Shown: piece by piece, positions 6,258 to 7,261 of the stretch
Numbering within the stretch: position 1 is the first letter of the stretch
Layout: each line of letters starts with the position of its first letter
Origin: Actinomycetota bacterium
Lineage (GTDB): Bacteria > Actinomycetota > Acidimicrobiia > Acidimicrobiales > Ilumatobacteraceae
DNA: 7,261 bases
Direction of reading: 5' to 3'
Assembly (NCBI GenBank): GCA_009701105.1
Contig: WLKU01000065.1
Coordinates: forward strand, 1 to 7,261
The notes under the pieces: model-generated
What the model was told of the DNA's origin: nothing
Seen by the model: only the letters and a program-made list of their open reading frames with translations
The model's database searches: none
Made by a program: the position numbers and the translations under genes

Positions 6258-7058
6258 ATGAATTCGGCGGCTCGCACTCCCATCACATTTGTTGGTGGAG
6301 GCAATATGGGTGCCGCTCTCATCGCTGGGTTATTGAAAGCTGGTTGGCCTGCATCGCTGATCACGGTTGTCGAAACGTCGAGTGACAGACGAGCGCAATT
6401 AAATGTGTTGTATCCAGGTGTTGTTACATCGGAAAAAATAGTTGCGTGCACAGCAGGAGTGATTGCTGTCAAGCCGCCTGCTGCAGCCGAAACATGCGCT
6501 GCTCTTGCAAAGGCTGGCGCAACGCGGGTGCTGTCAATCGCGGCAGGTATCGGACTGACCACATTGCAATCCGCCGCTGGTTCAACCACGGCTGTTGTGC
6601 GAGCAATGCCAAATACTCCTGCACTTGTAGGTGAAGGCGCAGCAGCTATCAGTGGATCTTCGCAGTGTGTTGAAGCCGACATGGCTTGGGCCGAGTCGGT
6701 GTTGGGCAGTGTTGGCACCGTGGTGCGAGTAGACGAAAAATTGTTGGATTCGGTGACCGCAATTTCTGGTTCAGGACCCGCATATATATTTTTGATTGCT
6801 GAAGCTCTGATGTCTTCGGCCATCGGGGCCGGCTTGTCGCCGGAAATCTCTAATGCATTGGTGCGCCAGTTACTCGTGGGTTCGGCAAAATTGTTGCAGC
6901 AATCAACCGAGACACCCGAGCAGTTACGCGCAAATGTGACATCGCCAAACGGCGTCACGGCGTCTGCAATTCAGGCTCTAGAGCAGGCTGGTATTCGTGC
7001 AGCAATCGAGGCAACAGTGCAGGCCGCGGTGTCGCGAAGTCGTGAAATGGGTTCGTGA
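6258..7058 (+). CDS. proC: Pyrroline-5-carboxylate reductase
   Basis: Reduces 1-pyrroline-5-carboxylate to L-proline with NAD(P)H, the last step of proline synthesis; cytosolic. It has 266 residues, the family's normal length. The N-terminal Rossmann domain begins ITFVGGGNMGAA, with the dinucleotide-binding GGGNMG at 13-18, and shows AVKP at 70-73 and AMPNTP at 116-121. The C-terminal helical dimerisation domain carries the signature SGSGPAY (170-176) and VTSPNGVT (227-234), where most relatives have SPGG; the Asn at 231 is a minor variation. In-frame codons upstream (from 6225) would overlap the promoter; ATG 6258 is chosen because it follows TAGCCT by 7 bases and gives the expected short N-terminus. 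Apparently transcribed as a single gene. Confidence 0.96.
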   Translation: MNSAARTPITFVGGGNMGAALIAGLLKAGWPASLITVVETSSDRRAQLNVLYPGVVTSEKIVACTAGVIAVKPPAAAETCAALAKAGATRVLSIAAGIGLTTLQSAAGSTTAVVRAMPNTPALVGEGAAAISGSSQCVEADMAWAESVLGSVGTVVRVDEKLLDSVTAISGSGPAYIFLIAEALMSSAIGAGLSPEISNALVRQLLVGSAKLLQQSTETPEQLRANVTSPNGVTASAIQALEQAGIRAAIEATVQAAVSRSREMGS

Positions 7059-7078
7059 AAATTCACGGTCAAAAATGC

Positions 7079-7106
7079 TTGAACTTTCCAACTATGTGCG
7101 TAGGGT
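7079..7106 (+). promoter_or_regulatory. Promoter-like sequence upstream of the three-hairpin region
   Basis: TTGAAC at 7079-7084, a 16-base spacer, and TAGGGT at 7101-7106. A start about 7 bases downstream would fall near 7113, just before the first hairpin. This is the second promoter in the window with both hexamers visible, and no convincing reading frame follows it. Confidence 0.5.
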
Positions 7107-7112
7107 ATGTCC

Positions 7113-7212
7113 TAGGTCACAGTTTCCAGCAGGGGTTTACCCCCCAACTGGAAGTCGCGCTCGTAAGAGCGCGCCGTTTGGACCGGTGCCGTCGGGGGGT
7201 TGGCACCGGTCC
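7113..7212 (+). ncRNA. Candidate small structured RNA with three hairpins (possibly 6C-like)
   Basis: About 100 bases between a promoter-like sequence and a strong terminal hairpin. Hairpin 1 pairs TTCCAG (7124-7129) with CTGGAA (7148-7153) and can also pair GGGG (7132-7135) with CCCC; it contains a run of six C at 7140-7145. Hairpin 2 is a perfect 7-bp stem (7156-7162 with 7167-7173) closed by a GTAA tetraloop of the GNRA class. Hairpin 3 is an 11-bp perfect stem with six G in the loop. The C-rich hairpin, size and phylum recall the actinobacterial 6C small RNA, but that family has two C-rich loops and only one is seen here. Function unknown. The alternative is that the hairpins are merely terminators of the flanking genes. 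Confidence 0.5.
7180..7212. terminator. Strong 11-bp hairpin, probably a bidirectional terminator
   Basis: GGACCGGTGCC (7180-7190) pairs perfectly with GGCACCGGTCC (7202-7212) around an 11-base loop containing G6. It lies between plus-strand transcription from the left and the end of a minus-strand gene at 7234, so it could stop transcription from both sides. There is no T tract on either strand, which is common for actinobacterial terminators. Confidence 0.6.
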
Positions 7213-7233
7213 ATTCGTGTATCTCGGGACGTT

Positions 7234-7261
7234 TTACTTCGCGGACTTTTTTCGTGCGACA
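7234..7261 (-). CDS. 3' end of an unidentified minus-strand gene with a lysine-rich C-terminus
   Basis: Only the last eight codons and a TAA (7236-7234) are inside the window, reading VARKKSAK on the minus strand. A basic Ala/Lys/Arg tail is typical of histone-like or ribosomal proteins, but eight residues cannot identify a family. This frame is preferred because its stop lies 22 bases before the strong hairpin at 7180-7212; the other two minus-strand frames run through the hairpins. The gene is truncated by the window edge. Confidence 0.4.

Noticed and set aside
6149..6958. 269-codon minus-strand open frame opposite proC.
   Set aside because: Its length results from codon bias of proC on the other strand. 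proC has all family motifs, while this frame is Ala/Thr/Ser-rich without a domain and would extend across the ybjN end and the proC promoter.
7113..7212. Firm assignment of the RNA candidate to the 6C family.
   Set aside because: 6C RNAs have two hairpins with C-rich loops. Here only hairpin 1 contains six C, hairpin 2 has a GTAA loop and hairpin 3 has six G on this strand. A covariance search would be needed to decide.
7075..7261. Plus-strand open frame from ATG 7075 to the window end (about 62 codons).
   Set aside because: It has no ribosome-binding site or leaderless -10, its translation is a low-complexity Arg/Pro/Ser/Gly mixture, and it runs through all three hairpins and the end of the minus-strand gene. 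An RNA or terminator region explains the sequence better.
1..7261. Search by eye for CRISPR repeats, insertion-sequence ends, tRNA genes, attachment sites and defence-type genes.
   Set aside because: No regularly spaced repeats, transposase motifs, tRNA-like folds with CCA ends or nuclease/toxin domains were seen. The window is filled by housekeeping genes.

Overview
This 7.3 kb window looks like ordinary chromosome from a member of the Actinomycetota with moderate GC content. The main evidence is a full-length MshA, the first enzyme of mycothiol synthesis, a thiol made almost only by actinobacteria. An RsiG-type c-di-GMP-binding protein, another actinobacterial family, supports this. The moderate GC, together with TANNNT -10 boxes placed directly in front of start codons, would fit an Acidimicrobiia-like lineage, but that finer placement is inference. 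No mobile element, CRISPR array, tRNA or rRNA is visible.

Layout: glutamine-dependent NAD+ synthetase nadE (+, 85-1785) meets an MFS transporter (-, 1782-2972) tail to tail, with the two stop codons overlapping. A histidine-phosphatase-family protein (-, 2995-3630) lies just upstream of the transporter on the same strand. A very short divergent promoter region (3631-3667) separates it from a MoaD/ThiS-like small sulfur-carrier protein (+, 3668-3910), which overlaps an RsiG-like protein (+, 3907-4392). After a 91-base gap come mshA (+, 4484-5698) and a YbjN-domain gene (+, 5698-6171) that share one base. An intergenic region with a long hairpin leads to proC (+, 6258-7058). The right end holds a promoter-like sequence followed by three consecutive hairpins (about 7113-7212), a candidate small structured RNA. 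The last 28 bases carry the 3' end of a minus-strand gene with a lysine-rich C-terminus.

The organisation is very consistent. Every gene that heads a transcription unit (nadE, MFS, phosphatase, MoaD-like, mshA, proC) has a TANNNT hexamer 6 to 8 bases before its start codon, which predicts leaderless mRNAs. The two downstream genes (rsiG-like, ybjN) instead overlap the stop codon of the gene before them and are probably translated by coupling. Functionally this is housekeeping metabolism (NAD+, proline, mycothiol) plus one signalling protein.

The points most worth following up are: the RsiG-like protein, with one perfect and one imperfect copy of the c-di-GMP-binding signature; the three-hairpin RNA candidate with complementary C6 and G6 runs; the MoaD-like protein whose diglycine is followed by two extra residues; the long hairpin embedded in the proC promoter; and the mutually overlapping divergent promoters at 3631-3667. 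All calls are from reading the sequence only; no database search was run.
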